From: UBA4292 sp964648695
Lineage (GTDB): Bacteria; Bacillota; Clostridia; Lachnospirales; Lachnospiraceae
Assembly: GCA_964648695.1 (NCBI GenBank)
Contig: CAZYLH010000039.1
Span: 1 to 13,204, forward strand
Reading direction: 5' to 3'
Length of the DNA stretch: 13,204 nt
Shown: piece after piece, positions 6,703 to 13,204 of the stretch
Position numbering within the stretch: position 1 is the stretch's first letter
Layout: each line of letters opens with the position of its first letter
The notes under the pieces: generated by a model
Told to the model about the DNA's origin: nothing
Seen by the model: the letters and a program-made list of their open reading frames with translations, nothing else
The model's database searches: none
Position numbers and translations under genes: made by a program

Positions 6703-7968
6703 ATGGGAATGACGATGACGCAGAAAATTTTAGCGTCCGCTGCAGGTCTTGAACATGTCGCGGCTGGGCAGCTTATCGAGGCGAACTTGGACCTCGTGCT
6801 GGGAAATGATATTACCTCCCCGGTGGCGATAAATGAGATGGAAAAGTTTGCGAGAAAAGGGGTATTTGACAAGGATAAGATCGCCCTGGTGCTTGATCAT
6901 TTTGTGCCAAACAAGGATATAAAGTCCGCCGAGCACTGCAAATGCGTTCGTGAGTTTGCGGGCAATAATGATATCACAAACTTTTTTGATGTAGGTCAGA
7001 TGGGAATAGAGCATGCCCTGCTTCCGGAAAAAGGTCTGGTGGTGGCAGGAGACGTTGTGATCGGCGCGGATTCTCACACCTGCACATATGGCGCACTGGG
7101 CGCATTTTCCACAGGTGTTGGAAGCACGGACATGGCAGCCGGAATGGCGACAGGAAAGGCATGGTTTAAGGTGCCAAGCGCCATTAAATTTGAGCTGGTT
7201 GGAAAGCCCGGCCCCTGGATTTGCGGAAAAGATGTGATCTTGCACATCATCGGAATGATCGGTGTGGACGGCGCGCTGTATCAGTCGATGGAGTTTACGG
7301 GAGAGGGCATAAAGTATCTCTCCATGGATGATCGCTTTACCATATCAAACATGGCCATAGAGGCGGGCGGCAAGAACGGGATCTTCCCAGTGGACGATGT
7401 GACTATCGCCTATATGAATGAACACTCTAAAAAGCCTTATAAGGTTTATGAGGCGGATGAGGATGCGGAGTACACCGCCGTTTATACCATCGATCTTAGT
7501 ACATTAAAATCCACTGTGTCCTTCCCGCATTTGCCGGAAAACACCCATACCATTGATGAGGTGGGTGATATTGCAATAGATCAGGTGGTGATCGGGTCCT
7601 GCACAAACGGACATATAGAGGACTTAAGAAACGCTGCAAAGGTTTTAGAGGGCAGGACTGTGGCAAAGGGGGTGCGCGCTATCGTTATTCCTGCAACACA
7701 GGCCATCTACCTTCAGGCAATGGAAGAAGGCCTTTTGGAGACCTTTATAAAGGCAGGAGCGGTTGTAAGCACCCCTACCTGCGGGCCGTGTCTTGGCGGA
7801 TATATGGGCATTCTTGCTGCGGGTGAGCGCTGTGTCTCCACCACCAATAGAAATTTTGTGGGCAGAATGGGTCATGTGGATTCTGAGGTTTATCTGGCGA
7901 GCCCTGCGGTGGCGGCGGCAAGCGCAGTAACAGGAAAGATTTCTGGCCCCTTAGAGCTGGGATTATAG
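6703..7968 (+). CDS. leuC: 3-isopropylmalate dehydratase large subunit
   Basis: LeuC with LeuD isomerises 2- to 3-isopropylmalate in leucine synthesis. The 421-aa protein is the short LeuC2/homoaconitase-like form common in Clostridia and archaea. The three [4Fe-4S] ligands are visible: Cys300 in G-S-C-T-N-G, and Cys360 and Cys363 in T-C-G-P-C. The aconitase-family stretch G-A-D-S-H-T-C lies at 121-127. The ATG is backed by AGGAGG at 8-9 nt. leuD follows after 9 nt with its ribosome site overlapping the leuC stop. The gene is divergent from the LysR regulator, which likely controls it. Homoaconitase and related (R)-2-methylmalate dehydratase activities belong to the same family, but the ilv/LysR context favours leucine. 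Confidence 0.95.
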   Translation: MGMTMTQKILASAAGLEHVAAGQLIEANLDLVLGNDITSPVAINEMEKFARKGVFDKDKIALVLDHFVPNKDIKSAEHCKCVREFAGNNDITNFFDVGQMGIEHALLPEKGLVVAGDVVIGADSHTCTYGALGAFSTGVGSTDMAAGMATGKAWFKVPSAIKFELVGKPGPWICGKDVILHIIGMIGVDGALYQSMEFTGEGIKYLSMDDRFTISNMAIEAGGKNGIFPVDDVTIAYMNEHSKKPYKVYEADEDAEYTAVYTIDLSTLKSTVSFPHLPENTHTIDEVGDIAIDQVVIGSCTNGHIEDLRNAAKVLEGRTVAKGVRAIVIPATQAIYLQAMEEGLLETFIKAGAVVSTPTCGPCLGGYMGILAAGERCVSTTNRNFVGRMGHVDSEVYLASPAVAAASAVTGKISGPLELGL

Positions 7969-7977
7969 GAGGTAGAT

Positions 7978-8466
7978 ATGCAAGCAAAGGGAACAGTATT
8001 TAAATTTCATGACAATGTGGACACGGATGTGATCATCCCTGCAAGGTATTTAAATTCCTCCGATCCCGCAGAGCTGGCAAAGCACTGCATGGAGGATATC
8101 GACATCACCTTTGTCGACAGGGTAAAAAAGGGTGATATCATTGTGGCGGGCAAGAACTTTGGCTGCGGTTCATCAAGAGAGCATGCTCCGATCGCTATCA
8201 AGGCCGCAGGTGTTAGCTGCGTGATCGCAAAGACTTTCGCCAGGATTTTTTACAGAAATGCCATAAACATTGGTCTGCCCATCATCGAGTGTGATGAGGC
8301 TTATGATGCCATAGAGGCAGGAGACGTGGTGGAGATTGACTTTGATAACGGCATTATCTATGACCGCACAAAGGGGACTTCTTTTAAGGGACAGGCGTTT
8401 CCTCCTTTTATGCAAAAGATCATCGCCGCAGAAGGGCTTATAAATTATATCAATTCAGAAAAGTAA
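7978..8466 (+). CDS. leuD: 3-isopropylmalate dehydratase small subunit
   Basis: The swivel-domain subunit that completes the isopropylmalate isomerase active site over the LeuC iron-sulfur cluster. At 162 aa it has the normal length of the separate LeuD2 form. Hallmarks are D-N-V-D-T-D-V-I-I-P-A-R-Y-L near residues 12-25, where the residues after Y-L in the loop help set substrate choice (here Y-L-N-S), and the highly conserved G-C-G-S-S-R-E-H-A-P. It is translated from TAGGAGG overlapping the leuC stop, so the subunits are made together. No terminator is seen after it; a strong promoter for the next gene begins 4 nt downstream. The usual clostridial followers such as ilvD, ilvB or leuB are missing. 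Confidence 0.95.
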   Translation: MQAKGTVFKFHDNVDTDVIIPARYLNSSDPAELAKHCMEDIDITFVDRVKKGDIIVAGKNFGCGSSREHAPIAIKAAGVSCVIAKTFARIFYRNAINIGLPIIECDEAYDAIEAGDVVEIDFDNGIIYDRTKGTSFKGQAFPPFMQKIIAAEGLINYINSEK

Positions 8467-8469
8467 GCT

Positions 8470-8497
8470 TTGACTATTTTAGATAAGCTGTTATGAT
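8470..8497 (+). promoter_or_regulatory. Strong promoter of the GH26-like gene
   Basis: TTGACT (8470-8475) and TATGAT (8492-8497) are spaced by 16 bp, immediately after the leuD stop. The predicted start near 8504 leaves a leader of about 30 nt ending in AGGAGG (8524-8529). This allows the glycosidase to be expressed independently of leucine control. No cre-like catabolite site was recognised. Confidence 0.75.
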
Positions 8498-8534
8498 GTT
8501 TTGTAGATTTATAAACCATTTTTAGGAGGTGTAT

Positions 8535-9986
8535 ATGAGTGAAAAAAAGGCGTTAAAGCTGCATATGGGACCGGCACAGTGCTCTCTTGACCTGGGAGAC
8601 GGAAGCGAGAGAGGGCTTTATGTGAATCAGGATTATATTCTCTCAAAGCTTGGAAGACCACATAGAGCAATCAGCCTGATGTACTGTTATTATCCTATGG
8701 ATGAAGGATGGCCGGGAAGGGCAAGCGTGGTACATGCAAACCCGAATGTCTCATTTGCATGGGATTTTCCGTATGACGACTATTTTACATACAAGGGCGG
8801 GTTAAATGGTGATCTTAACGATGAGCCATTTACCTACATGCGCGACGTGAGAAGGCATGGACAGGATGTGCTCTTGACACTGACCATAGACCCTAACCTT
8901 ACAGACGAGCATTTGATTGCTGTGGCAAAGGATCTTCGCACCTTTGGAAGAGTGCTGATGCGCATTAACCACGAGGCCACTGGCGACTGGTTCTCCTTTA
9001 CAAAACGAACAACCTATCAGGGAGTGGCGGATTTTTATGTGCGCTTCCACAGAATTATCAAGGAGTATGCACCAAATGTCTCCACGATTCTTTGCATCGG
9101 CGGTGTGGAGCATCCGGAAAAGAGCGATGAGATCGAGATGGAAAAGGAGTTTTCACAGGCGGTAAAGGAGACGGACATCTGGTCTGTGGACAAGTACATG
9201 GCGCTGCACTGGGGATGGCCCTATGACGTTGCAGAGCCCGGCGGTAGTAGCCACAGAAGGGATACGGTTGAAAAAACCTATAACCTTACCAAGCTTAGTT
9301 ATAACCGTTTTAAGTACATCAACGGCGGAGTGGCTAAGCCCATGGTAATGAGCGAGTTTAATGCGGACGGAGATGTGACGGGGCCTTATGATCAGGCAGT
9401 GATGGTCAGAGAATTCTGCGAGATGCTAAAGGCAGATCCCGAAAAGTGGTTTTCCGGTTTTACATTTTACCAGTTTAGGGATGACGGAAGACTGGGACTG
9501 GAGATTACGGATCCAAACAACAGCGAGGTGGGAATAGAACAGCCTGTGCTTGCAGAGTATAAGAAAATCATCCATGAGGACTTCTTTAGTCCTTTAATGG
9601 AGGAAGGTGATGAGGCAGAATTCCCGCTTACCCTACGCTGGGGCGGAGCTGAGGATGCGGATGGTGTCGCTGTCCCTTTACACATGGAGGGCAACCCTCA
9701 TTTTGCAGAGGTGTATTTTGACGATGAGCTGGTGGATTTAAACCTGATGATGGAGTTAAATGGCTGGTGGTTTTATAAGGCACCCGGCGTAAAATGCATC
9801 GACATGATGAGCGCCTTTTTTGAAAAGCCCCTAACAGGCCCCTGCGATATGACCTTAAAGCTTTTTGCACCTCCTGCCACAGGAGAAAATGACCCATCCC
9901 AGGGCGATGACTGGCAGACCAATTACTATACGGTGTTAAAAAAGCTTCCGAAAATTCGTCTGCGCTTTGCGCCGGTTGAAGAGTAA
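8535..9986 (+). CDS. GH26-like glycoside hydrolase, cytoplasmic
   Basis: A 483-aa TIM-barrel protein resembling GH26 beta-mannanases and their relatives. The motif M-R-I-N-H-E-A-T-G-D-W (142-152) matches the family's acid/base region, with Glu147 as proton donor. V-M-S-E-F at 271-275 places Glu274 as nucleophile, and the W-G-W-P-Y stretch (226-230) and F-T-F-Y-Q-F strand (309-314) fit the barrel. A beta-rich C-terminal part (about 360-483) follows. There is no signal peptide, unlike secreted mannanases, so it probably acts on imported oligosaccharides. ATG 8535 was preferred to an upstream GTG (8529) because that GTG overlaps the ribosome site AGGAGG. It has its own promoter and a downstream hairpin cluster. 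Substrate is unknown; mannan, a beta-1,3-xylan-like substrate or another glycan are all possible. Confidence 0.72.
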   Translation: MSEKKALKLHMGPAQCSLDLGDGSERGLYVNQDYILSKLGRPHRAISLMYCYYPMDEGWPGRASVVHANPNVSFAWDFPYDDYFTYKGGLNGDLNDEPFTYMRDVRRHGQDVLLTLTIDPNLTDEHLIAVAKDLRTFGRVLMRINHEATGDWFSFTKRTTYQGVADFYVRFHRIIKEYAPNVSTILCIGGVEHPEKSDEIEMEKEFSQAVKETDIWSVDKYMALHWGWPYDVAEPGGSSHRRDTVEKTYNLTKLSYNRFKYINGGVAKPMVMSEFNADGDVTGPYDQAVMVREFCEMLKADPEKWFSGFTFYQFRDDGRLGLEITDPNNSEVGIEQPVLAEYKKIIHEDFFSPLMEEGDEAEFPLTLRWGGAEDADGVAVPLHMEGNPHFAEVYFDDELVDLNLMMELNGWWFYKAPGVKCIDMMSAFFEKPLTGPCDMTLKLFAPPATGENDPSQGDDWQTNYYTVLKKLPKIRLRFAPVEE

Positions 9987-10000
9987 AAATTTAAACAAAA

Positions 10001-10026
10001 GGAGCTGTCATAAAATGGACAGCCCC
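10001..10026 (+). terminator. Hairpin after the GH26-like gene, partial terminator
   Basis: GGAGCTGTC (10001-10009) pairs with GACAGCCCC (10018-10026 region) with one mismatch, 14 nt after the stop codon. The T-run is poor. The left arm is also perfectly complementary to GACAGCTC at 10067-10074, so it can compete with the next terminator. Confidence 0.4.
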
Positions 10027-10035
10027 TCTAAACTT

Positions 10036-10079
10036 AAAAAGAGCTGCCACACTGGTTATTTAGTGCGACAGCTCTTTTT
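10036..10079. terminator. Bidirectional intrinsic terminator
   Basis: AAAAAGAGCTG (10036-10046) pairs with CAGCTCTTTTT (10069-10079). One mismatch follows, then inner CACT/AGTG pairing (10050-10053 with 10062-10065). The A5 and T5 flanks give a U-tract on both strands, so it can end both the GH26-like transcript and the convergent GH79 transcript. Confidence 0.85.
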
Positions 10080-10080
10080 G

Positions 10081-10134
10081 GGGTGTAAATATGAGGGATT
10101 AAACAATAGGTGCTTACACCCATGGCCTGGGTGT
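10081..10134. repeat. Competing hairpins downstream of the GH79 gene
   Basis: GGGTGTAA (10081-10088) is perfectly complementary to TTACACCC (10114-10121). The same right arm, ACACCC (10116-10121), also pairs with GGGTGT (10129-10134), followed by TTTT on the plus strand. Only one of the two can form at a time. They lie in the 170-nt convergent gap, which holds no gene. Confidence 0.45.
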
Positions 10135-10156
10135 TTTAGCATTTGTTATGCCACTT

Positions 10157-11647
10157 TTACTCAATGACAAAAAAGGTTATTGTACAGGGCTTAAGCTCAG
10201 TGGAGCCTGCAGGAGTGGAAACGCCGTTTAATTCTGGCATTGTGTATTCATCCGGCATCTCTAAAACTTTACCGTTTAGCATAATTTTCTGGGAACGCAA
10301 AGCGTCTGAGCTTAATGTGTAGCGAAGACATGACGGTGTCTCAACGAAAGCAGAGTCAGTCTGGCTGTTATTGATATATATATAGCAGACACCTTTATCG
10401 TTTCCTTTTAAGCTGTAGGCATACAGATGAACGCCCTCACGGATTTGCTCATGGGTGTCATAAACGGTTTCTCCCGTAAGTCGATTAAAGAGAAGACCAG
10501 CCCAGTACTGAGGTCTTGGTTGATGCGTCTCGGCATCCAAAAGTCCGTAAGCACTGCTTGCAAGTGTATTGTGGAAAATTATTCCTTTGGTTTTAGTGCT
10601 GAAACGACACATTTCGTCAATATAACGTATGCATTCAACGAAGGTGGGAGCCCATGTACTGCCTCCACAGGCAGCGTCTGCACTCTCGGTTATCCACATG
10701 TCTGCGTCCGGAGCATAACCGTCACGCAGCTTCATCGCGTAATCCAAATCACTCATGGTAAGCCCAAGGTATTCTTCTGTTAGAGCTTTGGAGAAGGGAT
10801 GATGGGATCCGAAAAACTGTCCGCGTTCACTATTTCCGGTATAGCTGTGGAAACTGTAATATTTTGGAACAGCCTTAATATGCTTTAGCAAATCTTCGGT
10901 CGTCAGCAATTCAATAAGTGAACCGCCGACCATTGCATTTCGAGGGCTGTCTGCTGCACAAGGACCGACAAGCTTTGTCTCAGGATGATTTTTGTAAAGC
11001 CAATCTGCAAAAAGATCATGATCACGTCCAAATGCCTCTGAATTATAATTTGGCGGAAGCAGCGGATCGATGAGAAGATTCGGCTCATTCATAAATTCAG
11101 CGTAGTCGATCTTCATTCCCTGGGAAGCTGTATAATCCCAAAGGGCTGCGGCTTGATAAGGGATCCATTCTCCAGTGCCGTCCTTGTGAACGCCGGTGCA
11201 GTTGGCCACACTGACAAGAATTTCACCGCCAACCTCTTTTACAAAATCCAGAGCTCCCTGCCACTGTTCCTTTGTGAGGATATACTCAAAGCCATCCGGC
11301 ACTTTGCCGCCTGTAGAGTTGTCAAGGTCGTAATATGTACGTGTGGCCCAGCTTCCGCTAAAGCGAATAACTGAAGGAGCCAGTGCTTTTGCAAGGGTAC
11401 GTATACGCGGTTCGTATAAATTGATTGCCGGGATTTGGATATGAAGCCCTTTAAGTAATTCCATTACATCCTCAGGATTATCAGGTACAGGAAAGGGCTC
11501 GGCACCGCTGATTTGTTCCGGTGTGTATGGCTTCCAGAAAGTGCCTCCGGTAAGTTCTGTCATTTCAATATTATAGCTTTGCTGGCGCATATCTCGATTT
11601 CGGATTTTAGTCAGCGTAGATGGATTTAATGTAATTTTAGAACTCAT
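10157..11647 (-). CDS. GH79-family (heparanase / beta-glucuronidase-like) hydrolase, cytoplasmic
   Basis: A 496-aa clan-A barrel whose layout matches GH79. A-E-F-M-N-E-P-N (183-190) gives acid/base Glu188 in the clan's N-E-P motif. W-I-T-E-S-A-D-A-A-C-G-G (318-329) gives nucleophile Glu321, and it resembles heparanase's E-T-S-S-A-Y-G-G-G. The following I-I-F-H-N-T and P-R-P-Q-Y-W-A-G-L-L-F segments fit heparanase's PDYWLSLLF region, and a C-terminal beta domain (about 400-496) completes the fold. There is no signal peptide. The start codon overlaps the stop of the symporter gene (TAATG), with AGGAGG 10 nt before it, so the two are translationally coupled. Family members remove beta-linked glucuronic acid or its 4-O-methyl form, or cut heparan. 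A cytoplasmic enzyme beside a GPH importer most likely hydrolyses a small glucuronide or uronic oligosaccharide. Confidence 0.78.
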   Translation of the reverse strand: MSSKITLNPSTLTKIRNRDMRQQSYNIEMTELTGGTFWKPYTPEQISGAEPFPVPDNPEDVMELLKGLHIQIPAINLYEPRIRTLAKALAPSVIRFSGSWATRTYYDLDNSTGGKVPDGFEYILTKEQWQGALDFVKEVGGEILVSVANCTGVHKDGTGEWIPYQAAALWDYTASQGMKIDYAEFMNEPNLLIDPLLPPNYNSEAFGRDHDLFADWLYKNHPETKLVGPCAADSPRNAMVGGSLIELLTTEDLLKHIKAVPKYYSFHSYTGNSERGQFFGSHHPFSKALTEEYLGLTMSDLDYAMKLRDGYAPDADMWITESADAACGGSTWAPTFVECIRYIDEMCRFSTKTKGIIFHNTLASSAYGLLDAETHQPRPQYWAGLLFNRLTGETVYDTHEQIREGVHLYAYSLKGNDKGVCYIYINNSQTDSAFVETPSCLRYTLSSDALRSQKIMLNGKVLEMPDEYTMPELNGVSTPAGSTELKPCTITFFVIE

Positions 11648-13050
11648 TAGTTGTCTTCCTCCTGCTGTTTAGATTGTTTTAAAGCCGCCATTTTTTCGGC
11701 GTTTTCTTCCACTGTCTTTTTGGTAAGTGGCATGAATATCATAAATATCAAAGAGAAGATAAAACAGATAGCGGGCAGGCCTATTCCAAGATTATAAACG
11801 CCTTTTACCACAGATTCGGTCTGCACGGTGGCCAACTCATCATAATTGATAAGCACAAGTCCCCATCCGCCAACGCCTGTGGTAATAGCACCAGCCATTT
11901 TACGCATAAAACTGTTCAGTCCATATACAGTGCCGCCTACATTATCTCCAGATACTAAGTAGTGGTTATCGATACAGTCGTTAAGAAGTGCATAACCAAC
12001 CATTGTAACGATTCCGATCCCAAAGAAAGCAAAAAATACAGCGACAAAATAGACCATTACACTGCTTGTATGTGACAGGTACAAAAGCAGATATGTTACT
12101 GTGGAAATTCCAAGTCCAATAACGGAAAGCTCTTTTTTACCAATACGTTTTGACACAGGAGAAACGAACAGTGCCGGCAGAAGCATCGCAACGAGCATCA
12201 CAAGACTTGCAAGACCGGAAAGACTGGTGTTTCCAAAATAGTCGAGGAACATATACTGATTAAATGTTGTAAACATCGTAGTGGATGCGTAAAGGAAAAC
12301 TGAAAAAGCGATAGAGGTCACGATAGCACGGTCCTTAAAGCATCCAAGAACTGCGCGCGTGGAGTCGCTCTTTTTGGTCTCTTCTTTATTGCTGATACGT
12401 ATACGCTCAACAGATCCGAAATAGCAAAGCAACAGACAGATAAGTGCTCCGATTCCTAAGAATATGGAAGCTATGAAAAAGCGAGGGCCGCTGGCAACAT
12501 CATTGCCGTCGGCATCCTGTGTGTAGACTACTAAAGGAATGATGATTCCAAGTATACAGCCTCCGATTGTTGAACCTGCGCTGCGCCAGGTGGACAGACT
12601 GGAACGTTGACCGGGATCCTCAGTTATAACGGCAGACATTGCGCCGTAAGGAATGTTTACTGCAGTATAAAAAACGGATCCAAAAAGCAGATATGTAACG
12701 GTCAGCCACACAACTTTTATCCATTGCGCGGCGTCAGCCAACCAAAAGTTATACATAAGAATATTACAGATTACCAAGGGAACGGAGGCGTATGCCATCC
12801 AGTGACGATAGCGTTCTCCGTTTTTCCCAACGTGTGTGTCTGTAACACGTCCCACGAAAACATCAGTGCCGGCATCGACAAAACGTGCAAGCATGAACAG
12901 GGTACCAACTATGCCGGCGGAAATTCCCATAACTTTGGTGTAAAACACTAACAAATAGCTGTTAGCAAATGTTAGAACCAGGTTACATCCAACATCACCC
13001 AACATGTAGGCACATTTGTCAATAATGCCAAATTTTCTCTTTTCTTCCAT
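11647..13050 (-). CDS. GPH-family sugar/glucuronide:cation symporter
   Basis: A 467-aa inner-membrane transporter of the glycoside-pentoside-hexuronide:cation symporter family (MelB/GusB/XynB type) with about 12 hydrophobic helices. The N-terminal Y-M-L-G-D-V-G-C-N (15-23) and the helix II motif R56-F-V-D59-A-G-T-D63 match the conserved cation-site aspartates of MelB, and N-I-P-Y-G-A-M followed by Q-R-S-S-L-S-T-W-R is a strong family signature. The charged C-terminal tail is cytoplasmic. I chose ATG 13050 because AGGAGG lies just upstream; an in-frame ATG at 13149 would translate that ribosome site. It is first in a two-gene operon with the GH79 gene (1-nt overlap). The partner suggests a beta-glucuronide, xyloside or uronic oligosaccharide as substrate. 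A regulator is not in the window. Confidence 0.9.
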   Translation of the reverse strand: MEEKRKFGIIDKCAYMLGDVGCNLVLTFANSYLLVFYTKVMGISAGIVGTLFMLARFVDAGTDVFVGRVTDTHVGKNGERYRHWMAYASVPLVICNILMYNFWLADAAQWIKVVWLTVTYLLFGSVFYTAVNIPYGAMSAVITEDPGQRSSLSTWRSAGSTIGGCILGIIIPLVVYTQDADGNDVASGPRFFIASIFLGIGALICLLLCYFGSVERIRISNKEETKKSDSTRAVLGCFKDRAIVTSIAFSVFLYASTTMFTTFNQYMFLDYFGNTSLSGLASLVMLVAMLLPALFVSPVSKRIGKKELSVIGLGISTVTYLLLYLSHTSSVMVYFVAVFFAFFGIGIVTMVGYALLNDCIDNHYLVSGDNVGGTVYGLNSFMRKMAGAITTGVGGWGLVLINYDELATVQTESVVKGVYNLGIGLPAICFIFSLIFMIFMPLTKKTVEENAEKMAALKQSKQQEEDN

Positions 13051-13147
13051 TTTATGGCCTCCTTTAAATTTTTGCTCGGGTGCTTTTAGGCTGCCCGTAA
13101 GAGACGGATTGCTCCCGAAGGTCTTTATGAGAGCTGTCGCTTGTTTC

Positions 13148-13199
13148 ATTATAATATTCTGTTTATAGGGCGCATATTGTCAAAAAATGATATTTGTCA
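13148..13199 (-). promoter_or_regulatory. Candidate promoter and operator of the symporter-GH79 operon
   Basis: On the minus strand a perfect TATAAT (13153-13148) lies 98 nt before the symporter start, and TTGACA (13183-13178) is 24 bp upstream of it, too far apart for a standard promoter. TGACAAATAT (13199-13190) and TGACAATAT (13182-13174) form a direct repeat of 17-bp period. This arrangement suits an activator-dependent promoter, with TGACAA half-sites upstream of a -10 lacking a good -35. The regulator is not in the window. Confidence 0.4.
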
Positions 13200-13204
13200 C
13201 CTTG

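Noticed and set aside
6730..7245. 171-codon minus-strand frame opposite leuC
   Set aside because: Antisense shadow of a clear conserved gene, with odd composition and no ribosome site.
8529..8534. GTG start two codons upstream of the GH26-like ATG
   Set aside because: It overlaps the AGGAGG ribosome site; the ATG at 8535 is better placed.
9967..10167. Small plus-strand open frame of 66 codons
   Set aside because: It overlaps the end of the GH26-like gene in another frame, runs through the terminator hairpins, and has no ribosome site.
13051..13149. Longer symporter start at ATG 13149 adding 33 residues
   Set aside because: The extra residues end by translating the AGGAGG ribosome site directly before ATG 13050, have no transporter similarity, and would leave the distant ATG without a good ribosome site.
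13137..13150. Catabolite-repression (cre) site before the symporter
   Set aside because: The sequence begins TGAAA but lacks the central CG required by the cre consensus.

Overview
The window looks like chromosomal DNA of a low-to-mid GC Firmicute, most likely a Clostridia/Lachnospiraceae-type gut anaerobe. This is inferred from near-perfect AGGAGG ribosome sites 5-10 nt before almost every start, sigma-A-like promoters, free use of AGA/AGG/ATA codons, strong intrinsic terminators, the short separate LeuC (421 aa) and LeuD (162 aa) form of isopropylmalate isomerase, and several cytoplasmic glycoside hydrolases with a GPH symporter. Genus cannot be read from the sequence.

Layout, left to right. 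1-308: an intrinsic terminator closing an operon outside the window, a GC-rich fold-prone element with no gene (about 70-177), and a promoter/leader. 309-1685: hisH-hisF, the two subunits of imidazole-glycerol-phosphate synthase. 1759-3816: a GHL6-type TIM-barrel protein with a glutaminase-like domain, followed by a terminator. 4038-5595: ilvN (acetolactate synthase regulatory subunit) and ilvC (ketol-acid reductoisomerase) behind a strong promoter, closed by a terminator shared with the convergent LysR regulator gene at 5631-6539. 6540-6702: a divergent control region with an excellent lysR promoter overlapped by CTGTG-type half-sites. 6703-8466: leuC-leuD. 8535-9986: a GH26-like cytoplasmic hydrolase with its own strong promoter starting 4 nt after leuD. 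9987-10156: a cluster of hairpins between convergent genes. 10157-13050 (minus strand): a GPH sugar/glucuronide:cation symporter gene translationally coupled (TAATG) to a GH79 (heparanase/beta-glucuronidase-clan) hydrolase.

Two functional themes are interleaved. One is amino-acid biosynthesis: the branch step of histidine synthesis, the second step and first-step regulator of branched-chain synthesis, and the leucine isomerase, with a LysR regulator between ilvC and leuC. ilvB, ilvD, leuA and leuB are not here. The other is carbohydrate use: three different signal-peptide-less glycosidases and one importer, suggesting uptake of intact small glycosides or oligosaccharides (possibly uronic-acid-containing) and cytoplasmic cleavage. 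The GPH+GH79 pair is the most interesting candidate system: it resembles a glucuronide uptake-and-hydrolysis module that uses GH79 instead of the usual GH2 beta-glucuronidase. Nothing here is a CRISPR, prophage, insertion sequence, tRNA or rRNA.
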